Notes: generated by a model not told the origin, from the sequence alone. Counted from the stretch's first letter, positions 9,145 to 18,396 are shown. The stretch: DNA of 64,000 nucleotides from JAFNAG01 sp963824985 (GCA_963824985.1 CAWGRQ010000017.1:116196-180195), one strand, 5' to 3'. Translations and numbers: made by a program.

Positions 9145-9325
9145 AATGAATAACGTTTGCACTTTGCTGTGGCCCCCAGGCCCGCGGCGGCGGGCGGGGA
9201 TCAGCTTCGTTGCCGCTCCTCGATGATGTCCTCACATCGTCTGCGTCGCGGCGCCTTGCATCTGCCCGCCCCAGGAGCACCGCAGGTGCGACGGTGCTCG
9301 CGCCAAAGTGTAAACGTTATTCATT
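9145..9325. repeat. 180-bp element with 22-bp terminal inverted repeats, copy 1
   Basis: Arms at 9145-9166 and 9304-9325 match as inverted repeats at 21 of 22 positions (core ATGAATAACGTTT). The interior has a small hairpin, GATGT-cctc-ACATC, inside CTCGATG...CTGCGTCGCGGCGCC. It shares this internal plan with the element at 13741-13924, although the arms differ. It lies between convergent genes. No coding potential is seen. Confidence 0.7.
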
Positions 9326-9334
9326 GACAGGCCC

Positions 9335-10018
9335 TTAACTCAGCGCCACGCGCTCCTGTCCCCGAAACCCCGGCGATGATGTCCAGAACGGGGCGCCGTG
9401 CCCGGGAATGATCACATCGGCTCTGTCCCTGATGTACTCCATGTGCTCGAAGATGCGCTGCCGGTCCCAGGATGAACCCGGAGGCTGCCAGGCATCGAAG
9501 TAGGCTTGATTCAGAAAAATGTCCCCTGCCCAGGCATGCACGAGCCCGTCGATCCGGGCGAATATGACCATGGATCCGGGGGTGTGCCCCGGAGTGTGGC
9601 GGATGTAGACCCGCGTGCCCAGCCCGGCCAGGTCAGGGTCCCCGGTGACATATTCGGGGCGAGCCAGCCCTGCCGGGCTGAGTTCAAACAGTGAGCTCCC
9701 CTGCAGCACGAGCGTCTTGTCGTTTTTGAAGTAGAATCCCAGGCGTTCGTCCTTGTGAAATACGAAGGTCGCCCCCGGAAACAGGTCTTTGTGACCGAAG
9801 TGGTCCGGGTGAAGATGGGTGAACAGCACACAGGGGATATCGGCAGGATTGACGTCCCGGCGTTTCAGAGCCGCCATATATTCCGCCCCGTCCTCCTTGG
9901 GATGCTCCGTGTCGATGACCGCCTGGAAGCCATTGTTTTCGAGCAGAGACGAGGTTGGCCGGCTATCTTTCACTCCTTCTTCAGGCGTGATCTCGATCAG
10001 GCCGGACTGGATCAACAT
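9335..10018 (-). CDS. MBL-fold metallohydrolase
   Basis: The metallo-beta-lactamase signature HxHxDH is present as THLHPDHFGH, about 70 residues from the start. Further conserved features are HTPGHTPGSM (metal-binding His), GDIF (bridging Asp) and a C-terminal IPGHGAP. The roughly 227-residue length fits small MBL hydrolases of the lactonase or glyoxalase-II-like group. I use ATG 10018; a TTG four codons upstream is possible. There is no signal peptide, so it is probably cytoplasmic. Substrate is unknown. It is a single-gene unit next to the inverted-repeat element. Confidence 0.85.
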   Translation of the reverse strand: MLIQSGLIEITPEEGVKDSRPTSSLLENNGFQAVIDTEHPKEDGAEYMAALKRRDVNPADIPCVLFTHLHPDHFGHKDLFPGATFVFHKDERLGFYFKNDKTLVLQGSSLFELSPAGLARPEYVTGDPDLAGLGTRVYIRHTPGHTPGSMVIFARIDGLVHAWAGDIFLNQAYFDAWQPPGSSWDRQRIFEHMEYIRDRADVIIPGHGAPFWTSSPGFRGQERVALS

Positions 10019-10073
10019 AAATTTCAACAAGAGACAAATGCCTCCGCGACGCCGATGGCTTTGCGGACCTGAC

Positions 10074-10367
10074 TTACCCCTTTGGCCCCGGATTTTCCCC
10101 TGCCGACATTGGGGAATCGCAGGCCAGGGTCCCTGCGTCCCGGCGCCATTCGGTATTCAGGTAAGCATAGGCGACTACATGAAGGGCAGGCTGACGGATC
10201 AGATCGGTTTCAGGCTGCAATACCTGCCGGGAAACCCCAATCCCTGCTTTCGCTGACAGTTCCGGCGTGCCGGCCGGTCCGCCGGTCTGACCCCGCGCAC
10301 CGGCAAAGGTCAAAAAACATACCAGAATGAGAATCGAAAATCGCTTAATGTCGCGTTGCAACAGCAT
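10074..10367 (-). CDS. Possible small secreted protein
   Basis: From ATG 10367 the frame encodes about 97 residues. They begin with two basic residues and a hydrophobic core ending in FAGARGQ, a convincing signal-peptide pattern. The remainder has no recognised domain. A GGGAGG precedes the ATG but with a spacer of only one base. The frame stays open upstream to 10469 without a better start. The gene could be a truncated or very small exported protein, or chance. Confidence 0.35.
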   Translation of the reverse strand: MLLQRDIKRFSILILVCFLTFAGARGQTGGPAGTPELSAKAGIGVSRQVLQPETDLIRQPALHVVAYAYLNTEWRRDAGTLACDSPMSAGENPGPKG

Positions 10368-10469
10368 GCCTCCCTGGAGTCTGGCGTTGTCGCACTTCCG
10401 CCGGAATGCGCGAATCAAAGCCGACCAAGCCATTCCGGACCTCCGGCGCTCAAGTCGAATCTGAGGCAT

Positions 10470-10888
10470 CGTGATCCCGGCGGTCGGTGAACAGGATATA
10501 CCCTACCCGGTTCGATCGGTTCAACTTTTTTGCTGAACGGAGGGACTGGGGCGCGTCCATGCGGGCCTGAGCCGGCGATTTAGGCATCGGGTTGCGGTTG
10601 CCAGGCTGCGATGATGGTTGCCGCCGGGACGACATGGCCTGGATTACAGACCGGGTGCAGCAAATTGAGGATTCTGGACGTCAAAAGGTATACAATGAGA
10701 AATCTTTTGGCCCACGGGTGACGCATCGCCATGCCGGAGCAATCGCCCCGGAGGCGAGGCGGATCAGACCGAGGCCGTGGCAATTGTGATATGACTATTT
10801 TAAAACGGGAACAAGCTGCAATTCAAACGGGCGCTGGTGGCACAACGCCCGGAATTCATAAGTCCTATCCTGATCAAGGAGAAAGTGA
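10470..10888. other. Intergenic region before malic enzyme
   Basis: This 420-base gap has no convincing gene. A possible promoter is TTGAGG at about 10665 with TATACA 18 bases later, pointing toward the malic enzyme. A short stretch near 10710, CGGGTGACGCAT, resembles part of the 20-bp inverted motif found at 13009 and 16444. The malic enzyme leader ends in an AAGGAGA site. Confidence 0.4.
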
Positions 10889-12601
10889 ATGAAAATAAGT
10901 ATCCGAATCGATCCTGCTACAGGACAGAAATACATGGCCGCATCGCGGGACGGAAGGGCGCTCCTGGAAAATGCGCATACGAACAAGGGGAGTGCGTTTA
11001 CCCTCCGGGAACGTGAGGAATTGAACCTTCACGGGCTCGTCCCCCCGATCGTTTCCCCCATGAAGCAGCAGTTGGACCGAGCCTATGAGAATTTTCTCTC
11101 CAAAACCACCAATCTGGAAAAATTCATTTTTCTGTCGGGGCTGCAGGACCGGAATGAAACCCTCTTCTACCGGATGGTGCTGGAGCACATCGATGAAATG
11201 ATGCCGATCGTCTACACGCCGGTGGTCGGGGAGGCCTGCCAGAAGTACTCGCACATTTACCGCCGGTCCCGCGGATTATACATCGGCTATGACAATATGG
11301 ACCGGATTGAGTCCGTGCTGAGTAACTATGGCATTCCCAATCCCTCTATCATCGTCGCGACAGATGGAGAACGCATTCTCGGACTGGGTGATCAGGGAGC
11401 GGGCGGCATGGGAATCCCGATTGGCAAGCTCGCTCTCTACACGCTGTGTGCCGGGATTTCCCCTTACTTCACGATTCCGATCACCCTGGATGTCGGCACT
11501 GACAACGAGGAACGTTTGAACGATCCTCTGTATCTCGGCCTCAGGCAGAAGCGGGTCCGCGGAGATGCCTACCAGGAGTTCATCGATCGGTTCGTCGCGG
11601 CGTTCCAGAAGGTTTTCCCCAATGCAGTTCTCCAGTGGGAAGATTTTCTCAAAGGGAACGCCATCCATCAGCTGCACCGATTCCGTGACCAGCTTTGCAC
11701 CTTCAACGACGATATTCAGGGCACGGCGGGCGTCGTCTTGGCCGGGATTTATAGCGCGCTGCGCATCACCAAGCTGGCCATGCGCGATCAGCGGATTGTC
11801 TTTGCCGGCGCCGGCGCATCCGCCCAGGGGATCTCTGACCTGATGGTTTCGGCCATGATGGAAGACGGACTTACCAGGGCTGAAGCGATCAAGCGGATCT
11901 GGACCACGGACAGCAAGGGCCTGGTTACCAAGTCGCGCCCAAAGCTGGAGGATTTTAAGGCGACGTATGCCCGGGACCTTGATGAGGTGGCTGCATACAA
12001 GGTTAAAGACCGAGCCAGGATCTCACTCGAAGAGGTCGTGGCGAATGTTAAACCGACGATTCTGATCGGCACCTCCGGCACCCCCGGGACCTTTACCCGG
12101 GAAGTGGTCGAATTGATGGCCAAGATCAACGATCGCCCCATCGTCTTCCCGCTCTCCAACCCGACCTCAAAGGCGGAGTGCACCGCGGCCGAAGCCATGC
12201 TCTGGTCCGACGGCCGGGCTATCGTGGCCACTGGAAGCCCGTTCGATCCGGTCATGCACAAGGGCAAACGCTATCGCATCGGCCAGTGCAACAACGCCTT
12301 CATCTTCCCCGGTGTCGGACTGGGGCTCACCGTATCCCGCGCGCGCCGGACCACGGATGGGATGTTCCTGGAAGCGGCTCGCGCTCTGGCTTCCAAGGTG
12401 ACGATGAAGGATCTCGATGAATCCGCCGTCTATCCCGAGCTTCCCCGGATTCGTGAATGCTCGCACGAGGTCGCCTGTGCAACCGTCAAGAGGGCGGTAG
12501 AGGAAGGGCATGCGGACGCTGAGATCCTCGAGAACCTGGAAAAGTCGATCGAACGCGCCATGTGGTTCCCCGACTACCTGCCGATTCGGCATGAAGAGTA
12601 G
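10889..12601 (+). CDS. maeA: NAD-dependent malic enzyme
   Basis: The 570-residue protein matches the long (about 560-residue) malic enzyme class that converts L-malate to pyruvate and CO2 with reduction of NAD. Visible signatures are YTPVVGEACQ near residue 112 (with the catalytic Tyr), a metal-binding region including FNDDIQGTA near 272, the Rossmann motif FAGAGASAQGI near 305, and PLSNPTSKAE near 423. An AAGGAG site lies about ten bases before ATG 10889. It is monocistronic and probably cytoplasmic, linking the TCA cycle with pyruvate. The symbol is by family, since the cofactor preference cannot be proved from sequence alone. Confidence 0.92.
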   Translation: MKISIRIDPATGQKYMAASRDGRALLENAHTNKGSAFTLREREELNLHGLVPPIVSPMKQQLDRAYENFLSKTTNLEKFIFLSGLQDRNETLFYRMVLEHIDEMMPIVYTPVVGEACQKYSHIYRRSRGLYIGYDNMDRIESVLSNYGIPNPSIIVATDGERILGLGDQGAGGMGIPIGKLALYTLCAGISPYFTIPITLDVGTDNEERLNDPLYLGLRQKRVRGDAYQEFIDRFVAAFQKVFPNAVLQWEDFLKGNAIHQLHRFRDQLCTFNDDIQGTAGVVLAGIYSALRITKLAMRDQRIVFAGAGASAQGISDLMVSAMMEDGLTRAEAIKRIWTTDSKGLVTKSRPKLEDFKATYARDLDEVAAYKVKDRARISLEEVVANVKPTILIGTSGTPGTFTREVVELMAKINDRPIVFPLSNPTSKAECTAAEAMLWSDGRAIVATGSPFDPVMHKGKRYRIGQCNNAFIFPGVGLGLTVSRARRTTDGMFLEAARALASKVTMKDLDESAVYPELPRIRECSHEVACATVKRAVEEGHADAEILENLEKSIERAMWFPDYLPIRHEE

Positions 12602-13153
12602 CCGAGCCCAGCAGTAAAGCAATGCCGGGGGAGGGGGACGCGACCATCCGCTCTTCCTCCTCCGGGCTTTATAGGCCATGGCAATTTAGGCTGTTCGCCG
12701 TCAGGTTCTGGCCAAAAGAATGGAGCGTGCCGGCCGCAATCAACACCCGCTTCTTACCGTCTTGCGCTTGGCCGAGAGTCTTGACGCACCGTCAGGTATG
12801 CCGGCAGTTCTCCCCGGTCGCGTGCCATGAATTCATGGCCGTCCGCACCGCCTCGCCACGAAATCGGCTCCGAAAATGAACGTGCCGGGGCCCAGCGCCG
12901 AAGGCGCTTTGGAGTGCTGCGCCATGGCGCTGCTTTTGCCATCCCGTGCGTGGAAAACGGCGTCATGCCGCCGCACTTCAAGGCGCTGCGCGCGACATCT
13001 GCTATTTACATGCGTCACCGGGTGCGCCCTTTCGGTCCAAACCGATCCTTGAGCCCGGATTATGACGGCAAAATGAAACTTAATGTCATTATCTTCATCT
13101 ATTCCGGTAAGCTTCGGAAGAGAAGAAGCTGGTATTAAGAAATGAGGTGCAGC
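12602..13153. repeat. Repeat-rich intergenic region, including a partial copy of the dispersed element
   Basis: Around 12750-12868 the sequence parallels the element at 13741-13924: CTTGCGCTTGGCCGAG, then a GACGcaccCGTC-like hairpin, then CACCGCCTCGCCACGAAATC at 12846-12865. Matching terminal arms are not seen. From about 12890 to 13000 follow short GC palindromes such as GCGCCGAAGGCGC. A 20-bp motif at 13009-13028 recurs inverted at 16444. No gene is supported here. Confidence 0.55.
13009..13028 (+). repeat. 20-bp motif, inverted copy at 16444-16463
   Basis: CATGCGTCACCGGGTGCGCC at this site is the exact reverse complement of 16444-16463. The two copies face each other across the BON and S46 peptidase genes. 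Flanking bases do not match, so the shared part is just this motif. Confidence 0.75.
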
Positions 13154-13723
13154 ATGAAAACGAGGATTTTTAACAGGATGGCGAAAGTATTCTTCGGACT
13201 GACGGCGACTCTGGCGCTTGCAGGATTATCGCCCGCGCGTGCTGGCGTAAAACCCGCTGAGAACGTGCCTCAGCCGGTCATGGCGGACCAGGTTCGGCAT
13301 AAACTGGTGATGCTCCCCTATTTCAACGTATTTGATAACCTCCAGTTTGAAATCAGGGATGACAACTCCGTGGTGCTCTCCGGCCAGGTAACCCGACCGA
13401 TCCTTAAAAGTGATGCCGCGAATGTGGTGCGCCGGGTAGAGGGCGTCACCAATGTCGTCAACAACATCGAAGTTTTGCCGCTCTCCCGATTTGATGATCG
13501 TATTCGGCTAGCCTTGTATCGCACTATCTTTTCCAACCCGCAGTTGGATCGATATGCTTTGCAGGCAGTTCCGCCGATTCACATCATCGTAAAGAACGGC
13601 AATGTCACTCTGGTGGGCATGGTCGCCAACCAGGGCGATAAGGATGTGGCCGGCATTCTGGCCAATGGCGTTCCGGGCACGTTCAAAGTCACCAACGACC
13701 TGAGGGTGGAAAAAAAGAGCTGA
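13154..13723 (+). CDS. Secreted BON-domain protein
   Basis: From ATG 13154, which has a GAGGTG site just ahead, the protein has 189 residues. Residues 1-31 form a signal peptide ending near SPARAG. Two BON domains follow, at about 45-110 (with DNSVVLSGQV and VEGVTNVVNNIEV) and 115-187 (KNGNVTLVGMV and VTNDLRVE). BON domains bind membranes or phospholipids and occur in periplasmic proteins such as OsmY. It is likely periplasmic, perhaps with an envelope-stress role. An in-frame ATG at 13142 is a worse choice. Confidence 0.85.
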   Translation: MKTRIFNRMAKVFFGLTATLALAGLSPARAGVKPAENVPQPVMADQVRHKLVMLPYFNVFDNLQFEIRDDNSVVLSGQVTRPILKSDAANVVRRVEGVTNVVNNIEVLPLSRFDDRIRLALYRTIFSNPQLDRYALQAVPPIHIIVKNGNVTLVGMVANQGDKDVAGILANGVPGTFKVTNDLRVEKKS

Positions 13724-14134
13724 CCTGTGGGAAGCCTCCCAGCCCGCTTTTCTCACCAGCTTTCTACTGCGGCGGCCGGGGGGGCCAGGCATGTCTACGG
13801 CGTTGCGCTCGGTCGGGCGCCTCGACGTACTGACAAGTACGCCTGCGGCGCCCTCCGGTCGCGCGCCTAGCATCCATTCCCGTCTGCGCCGCCTCGCCAC
13901 GAAATCTGGTGAGTAAAGCGGGCTAACACCCGGTTTCCCGGAATCGGAGCGCACCCGCCTCCGGTTACGAATCAGGGGTGAATCTCAGCCCGGCCAAGCG
14001 CGAGATCGGGGCGGCAATAAACGCACTCCATGACATCCTTCAGCGAATCAGGGATCCAATCAGGTTTGATCCTGGCGACGATGTGCCCATAGAGCGTCAG
14101 GGAATGACTGTTTACGCCTCCAGTCGGACGACGT
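13724..14134. other. Intergenic region with repeat element
   Basis: Between the BON gene and the end of the S46 peptidase, the first half is the inverted-repeat element at 13741-13924. The second half, 13925-14134, shows no gene or clear terminator. Confidence 0.5.
13741..13924. repeat. 184-bp element with 24-bp terminal inverted repeats, copy 2
   Basis: Left arm 13741-13764 (AGCCCGCTTTTCTCACCAGC...) and right arm 13901-13924 pair at 22 of 24 positions. The interior has CTCGAC-GTACT-gaca-AGTAC-GCCTGCGGCGCC, the same plan as copy 1 (CTCGAT, 5-bp stem, 4-base loop, then TGCG...GGCGCC). The arms of the two copies are unrelated in sequence. Confidence 0.7.
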
Positions 14135-16321
14135 TCATCGGATTATTCCCATCTCCTTGAGAAGATTGGCGGCGCCATCGACTTCCGTCATGTTCCACAG
14201 CATATACCGGCTATCGACATGGATGGACCGAGTCTTGACCGGATCGAACAGGAAGTTTGAGGCCACCGATTCGTAAGTGCCGTCAAACAGCAGGCCGATC
14301 AATTCACCCTTGCCGTTGAGGGTGGGCGATCCGGAGTTGCCCCCCGTGGTATCCACAGTCGAGAGGAAATTCACCGGAACATCTTTCAGGGCCGTGTCGA
14401 GGTACGGAGATTTCTTCTTGCCTGAAAGCAGTTCCCTAATTGCATTGATCTGCGGTTGCGGCGCATTAAAGTCTCCCTCTCTGGTTTGTTTTTCGAGAAT
14501 GCCTCTCAATCCGGTCAGCGGCTTGTAGGTGAGCCCGTCCCTGGCATCGACTCCTTTTACCTGCCCATAGGTTACGCGGAGGGTGCCATTGGCGTCGGGA
14601 GCCATCAGGCCACCGGCCTTGACGAGCATGGCATCCATATAGCGTGGGCGCAGACGGGCGAAAGCCCCGGTTCTGTCCTTCCCGGTTTCGCGAATCGACT
14701 CGGCAAGCGGTTCCAGTGCGGCCGCGAAGGCAAGGAATGCATCCCGGGTCGCTATTATTTCCGCGGTGCTCTTCTCCAGCATACTGAGGCGAAAATCCCG
14801 GTCACCCAGTTTGGTCTCGGCATAGATCCGATTGATGTAAGCGTCAATGGCCTTCGCGGACTCTGCTTCCGGCATGCCGGCCTTAATTCCGGCAGCCTGG
14901 TCCAGCGGGTCGATTCTCTGGCCGGCGGGGAGGGCGGCCACCAATCCCATGGCCCAGAGCAGGAATGCCCGGTCCACGGTGGGGTCGATGGTGCGCTGCA
15001 GGCGATCCTGTGATTCCCGGATGCGGCTCCAATCGCGCTCCTGATATCCGGCCTCACGGTCCAGATCGTTTTTCGGGCGCTGGATCGAGAGCCGATACAG
15101 GGTCTGGGCCGCGCTCAGGTAAGAGGAAGCCCCGGACAAGTTGCTCAGCACGGCATTACGTTCCCGGGTCTTTTCTCCTTCCGCCTGGATCCTGCGCAAT
15201 GCGGGTAGCACATCGCCGTACTTTTTCTGTCGTGCCGGGTCGGCGGCAATCCAGGCTTCGAGTGCTGTTTCCATCGTCTGCTTCTGGGCCAGGGCGCCTC
15301 CCTTCACGAGCCCTTCGAGCATCCCCTTCTGGTTGGTCATATTGTTGTTGAGACTCTGGATGCGGCTGGAAACCTTCAGGGCCAGGTCTTTGTTCCCCGC
15401 GAGGAGCCGATCGATGATGGCGAGCTGTTGCTGCGCGAGGCGGATGGAACGCGGGAAGAGCCACTCGGCGGTCTCCCTGACCTCGCCATATGTCTGGTAT
15501 CGCTGGGTGCGGCCCGGGTATCCAACCACAAAGACGAGTTCGCCCGGCTTGGCCCCGGCGGCGGATACCTGCAGCCAGCGCTTCGGCCGGTAGGGAACAT
15601 TGTCTTTGGAGAAAGGGACCGATCTGCCGTCCCGGCTCACATAGGCGCGCAGAAAGCTCCAGTCGCCCGTGTGACGAGGCCAGCGCCAGTTATCGGTCTC
15701 GCCCCCGAAGACCCCGATCCCTTCGGCCGGCGCATACACCACGCGAACATCCCTGATGTCGAGTTGGGCGATCTCGTAATACTTCAGCCCTTCAAAAAAA
15801 GAAGCCACACTGCAGCGCATGCCTTCCGTTTCGCACGCGGCGACCCGCTCCTTGATGCGTCGGTCGATGATGTCGCTGCGCTGCCGGTCGCCGGCTTGCG
15901 CATTGATGTTCCCGGTGATGGCTTCCGTTACTTCGGTTACCGATGTGGTCACGTAGACGTGCTGTCCCGGGCCGCTCGAAAGCTCCTGATCCCGCGTTTT
16001 TGCCAGGTAGCCCTCCTGGAGCAGGTTGCGTTGCGGGGTGGAATTGTACTGGAGTCCTCCGGTCACACAGTGGTGGTTGGTGACAATCAGGCCATCCGGC
16101 GACACGAAAGACGCGGTGCACCCACCGAGCGACACAATGGCTCCCATGGGCTGACCCGTCAGATCGGCAAACGCCCTTGGGTCACCTTGAAACCCGAGCG
16201 CCTGCAGTTTTGCAGCGAGCTGCGGAATCTGCTGTGGCATCCACATTCCCTGTTCCGCGCGCAAACCCAGGGCCGGCAGCAGAACAAGTGTAAACAACGC
16301 GATTTTGCGAAATCGTATCAT
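14135..16321 (-). CDS. S46-family dipeptidyl-peptidase (DPP7/DPP11-like)
   Basis: From ATG 16321, with AGGAGG about ten bases ahead, the protein has 728 residues, as usual for S46 enzymes. A signal peptide covers about residues 1-22. Chymotrypsin-like catalytic elements are visible: His in TNHHC near residue 80, and Ser in GGNSGSP near residue 662, with a conserved GGETDNWRWPRHTGDW block between them. S46 peptidases remove dipeptides from protein N-termini in the periplasm and support growth on peptides. It lies in a minus-strand series with heparinase and M14 genes but is separated from them by repeats. Confidence 0.92.
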   Translation of the reverse strand: MIRFRKIALFTLVLLPALGLRAEQGMWMPQQIPQLAAKLQALGFQGDPRAFADLTGQPMGAIVSLGGCTASFVSPDGLIVTNHHCVTGGLQYNSTPQRNLLQEGYLAKTRDQELSSGPGQHVYVTTSVTEVTEAITGNINAQAGDRQRSDIIDRRIKERVAACETEGMRCSVASFFEGLKYYEIAQLDIRDVRVVYAPAEGIGVFGGETDNWRWPRHTGDWSFLRAYVSRDGRSVPFSKDNVPYRPKRWLQVSAAGAKPGELVFVVGYPGRTQRYQTYGEVRETAEWLFPRSIRLAQQQLAIIDRLLAGNKDLALKVSSRIQSLNNNMTNQKGMLEGLVKGGALAQKQTMETALEAWIAADPARQKKYGDVLPALRRIQAEGEKTRERNAVLSNLSGASSYLSAAQTLYRLSIQRPKNDLDREAGYQERDWSRIRESQDRLQRTIDPTVDRAFLLWAMGLVAALPAGQRIDPLDQAAGIKAGMPEAESAKAIDAYINRIYAETKLGDRDFRLSMLEKSTAEIIATRDAFLAFAAALEPLAESIRETGKDRTGAFARLRPRYMDAMLVKAGGLMAPDANGTLRVTYGQVKGVDARDGLTYKPLTGLRGILEKQTREGDFNAPQPQINAIRELLSGKKKSPYLDTALKDVPVNFLSTVDTTGGNSGSPTLNGKGELIGLLFDGTYESVASNFLFDPVKTRSIHVDSRYMLWNMTEVDGAANLLKEMGIIR

Positions 16322-16683
16322 GGCGATATCTCCTCCTGGCGGAATGGACTTGTCCAGAGCCAGTTTTATCCGCCTGCAGATCCAGGAGCAAGGGGAAAAA
16401 GGCATGACCTGCCTATATTCGGAACAGCCTTTCATGCGCCTATGGCGCACCCGGTGACGCATGAAAATGGGCATCGCGATATGCAGACTCCGACTTGGAC
16501 CTCGACCTCGTCCTGGACGTGGACCTCGTCCGCATCAGACCAGGTCCAGGTCTAGTCCAGGTCCAGGACCAGGCTCAGGAGGCCCCTGCCCGCACTTAAT
16601 TTGGCTTATTTTCGGAGCAGCAGGGGATGGAGCTGGCAGGAGCCGTGGAGGGGCGGCTTGAGAGCCCGGATCAAGAACCCGGC
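16322..16683. repeat. Intergenic region with hexamer repeats forming a hairpin
   Basis: After the S46 leader, the 20-bp inverted motif lies at 16444-16463. From about 16484 to 16585 come degenerate hexamers of type GGACCT/GACCTC, first in one sense (TTGGACCTCGACCTCGTCC) and then in the reverse sense (GGTCCAGGTCTAGTCCAGG). The tract can thus fold back on itself. I see no gene here. The hairpin might end transcription of the heparinase gene, which finishes just downstream on the minus strand. Confidence 0.55.
16444..16463 (-). repeat. 20-bp motif, inverted copy of 13009-13028
   Basis: This is the exact reverse complement of the 13009-13028 site. It lies about 120 bases upstream of the S46 peptidase start. 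Confidence 0.75.
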
Positions 16684-18396
16684 TCAGGCGTGCGGGAAAA
16701 CCCGATATCTGGCTTCGTCAGCGACGAGCGAAATTTCCAGACAAGAACGTGCGATCCGTTCGCCGAAGGAGGGGTAATAATCGGTGGTTGTGAGTGCCGC
16801 TTTGCCGGCGAACACCTGCAGGGAGGCGACCTTGGGGCCCCTGGACAGGTAAATGCCCCACTCCCCTTCGCCTTCGGCGACAAGCGTCAGGCCGGGCGCA
16901 AAATGAATCCGCGTGACCAGGCCTCGGGCCGGGCGCGGGTGCAACCAGGTATCCACTATGTCGAGAATGCCCCTGCCTGCCCATCGTAATTCGCGCTGCC
17001 ACGAACCCCATTCGCTTCCGCGGTAGAACCCCTTCATCCGGGCTTCCAAACGCAAGCCGCCGGAAGCCGCTGGACTCACTTTGCGATGGAGGATTTGCGC
17101 CCGGCGCGCCAGACGGAAGGCCCCCTGGATTTCCGAGGGTTCGCGGGTTCCCCAGGAGATCGTGTTGTGAGCCGCAGAACTCCTGCAATACGTTCGGTCC
17201 GCGCCGGCTTCGAAGGCAAACACGCCGGTGTCGGTGATGATGCGTCTCCCCTCCAACGACAGCTCGTAGGAAAACAACTGGCAGTGATAGTGAGCGGCAT
17301 CCAGCGGATCCCCTTCAGCGCCGGCATCTACGATCAGATAGTTGCCGAGGTTCAGGTCACGAGCCACGACGTACGCCGAGTCCGGAAACCCATGAGCGGC
17401 CTGGCGCGTCAGGAGATTCGGCTTGATACCGAGTTCGCGCGCGAAAGACAGCAGCTGTCGTTTTGGGGGAAGGCCGGCCAGTGACGTATCCCCCAGCAGG
17501 GCGGACAGGCCGTCGGGGTGTGTGCAGGCATCCGCAAACCCGGCCATCCCTCTCAGCCGCCTGGTCCACACTCCGGGAACCGGGCGCCGGGATGCTTTCA
17601 ACAGGTGAAGCGATTCCATGTAATCCAGCAAAGCCTGGATCTGATACATGGGAGAGCGATCGGTGTGCCCCCCGTCCGGGCAGACCTGGATTTCCATTTC
17701 GCGGTCAAGGAGTTCGAGACCGCGTTGAAACCAGGCGTCAGCCTCTTCACCGGCGTGCGCCAGGCCTGCGACCAGCAATGCTTTCCCGTACTTGATCAGG
17801 TGATTTCCCTGGAGGGCGGTCTCGATTTTTCGGACCAGCGCACGGACCTGAGAAACCAACACGATTTTCATTGGCTCTGCGTGCCGGGCGGCGACCGTGC
17901 GGGGCATCGACAGGATGTAGGCCAGGTTGACGATGCGGATCGACAGCGGAACGGCCTTCCATCCGTTCGTCGGGCCACTTCGATTCCGTGCTATCCATTC
18001 GCTGAGTCGCTGATTGAGGGCTGTTCGGCACTCCGGACTTCCGTTCAGGGCGAGCGCAAGGGCCCAATCCAGGCAGTCCATGTGCTCCTGCCAGAGGCTG
18101 TCTGTGCCGGGTGGATTCCAGTCTGCCTCCCCCGAAAAAGTGACCCGGTGGTTGACAAAAAAGAACTGGCCTTCAACCAGAGCATCTGTGTCCTGACCTC
18201 GAGCCAGACACCCCCGGCTTGCCTTCGAGAGTGCTGGGAGGCCACGCCATGAAGGGGGGTATGAGTTGCGATTTGGAATCCGGAGCCTTGGAGGCAGCGG
18301 GTCACGACGGCCATCGGCGCGATCGGTTCTCAGACGGGCTGTACCTCCGACCTGCGATAGTGCGTTGGCGAGTGTCGGTCTCTTAAAACGGATAAT
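16684..18396 (-). CDS. Heparinase II/III-family polysaccharide lyase, probable ATT start
   Basis: The first ATG in frame is at 18081, but clear family sequence lies upstream of it: GEADWNPPGTDSLWQEHMD matches the conserved N-terminal block of heparinase II/III-like proteins. The frame is open back to a stop at 18484-18486. A GGAGG at 18403-18407 stands six bases before an ATT at 18394-18396, giving IRFKRPTLANAL, which resembles the usual start of this family. I therefore place the start at 18396 (570 residues). The C-terminal half has the typical beta-sheet domain with DAAHYHCQLFSYEL, AHNTI and TDTG motifs. Family members cleave acidic polysaccharides by beta-elimination. No clear signal peptide is present. 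The position between peptidase genes suggests polymer breakdown. Confidence 0.8.
   Translation of the reverse strand: MIRFKRPTLANALSQVGGTARLRTDRADGRRDPLPPRLRIPNRNSYPPSWRGLPALSKASRGCLARGQDTDALVEGQFFFVNHRVTFSGEADWNPPGTDSLWQEHMDCLDWALALALNGSPECRTALNQRLSEWIARNRSGPTNGWKAVPLSIRIVNLAYILSMPRTVAARHAEPMKIVLVSQVRALVRKIETALQGNHLIKYGKALLVAGLAHAGEEADAWFQRGLELLDREMEIQVCPDGGHTDRSPMYQIQALLDYMESLHLLKASRRPVPGVWTRRLRGMAGFADACTHPDGLSALLGDTSLAGLPPKRQLLSFARELGIKPNLLTRQAAHGFPDSAYVVARDLNLGNYLIVDAGAEGDPLDAAHYHCQLFSYELSLEGRRIITDTGVFAFEAGADRTYCRSSAAHNTISWGTREPSEIQGAFRLARRAQILHRKVSPAASGGLRLEARMKGFYRGSEWGSWQRELRWAGRGILDIVDTWLHPRPARGLVTRIHFAPGLTLVAEGEGEWGIYLSRGPKVASLQVFAGKAALTTTDYYPSFGERIARSCLEISLVADEARYRVFPHA

Noticed and set aside
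15428..16555. A 375-codon plus-strand frame
   Set aside because: It is antisense to the S46 peptidase, which has clear catalytic motifs and a good start.
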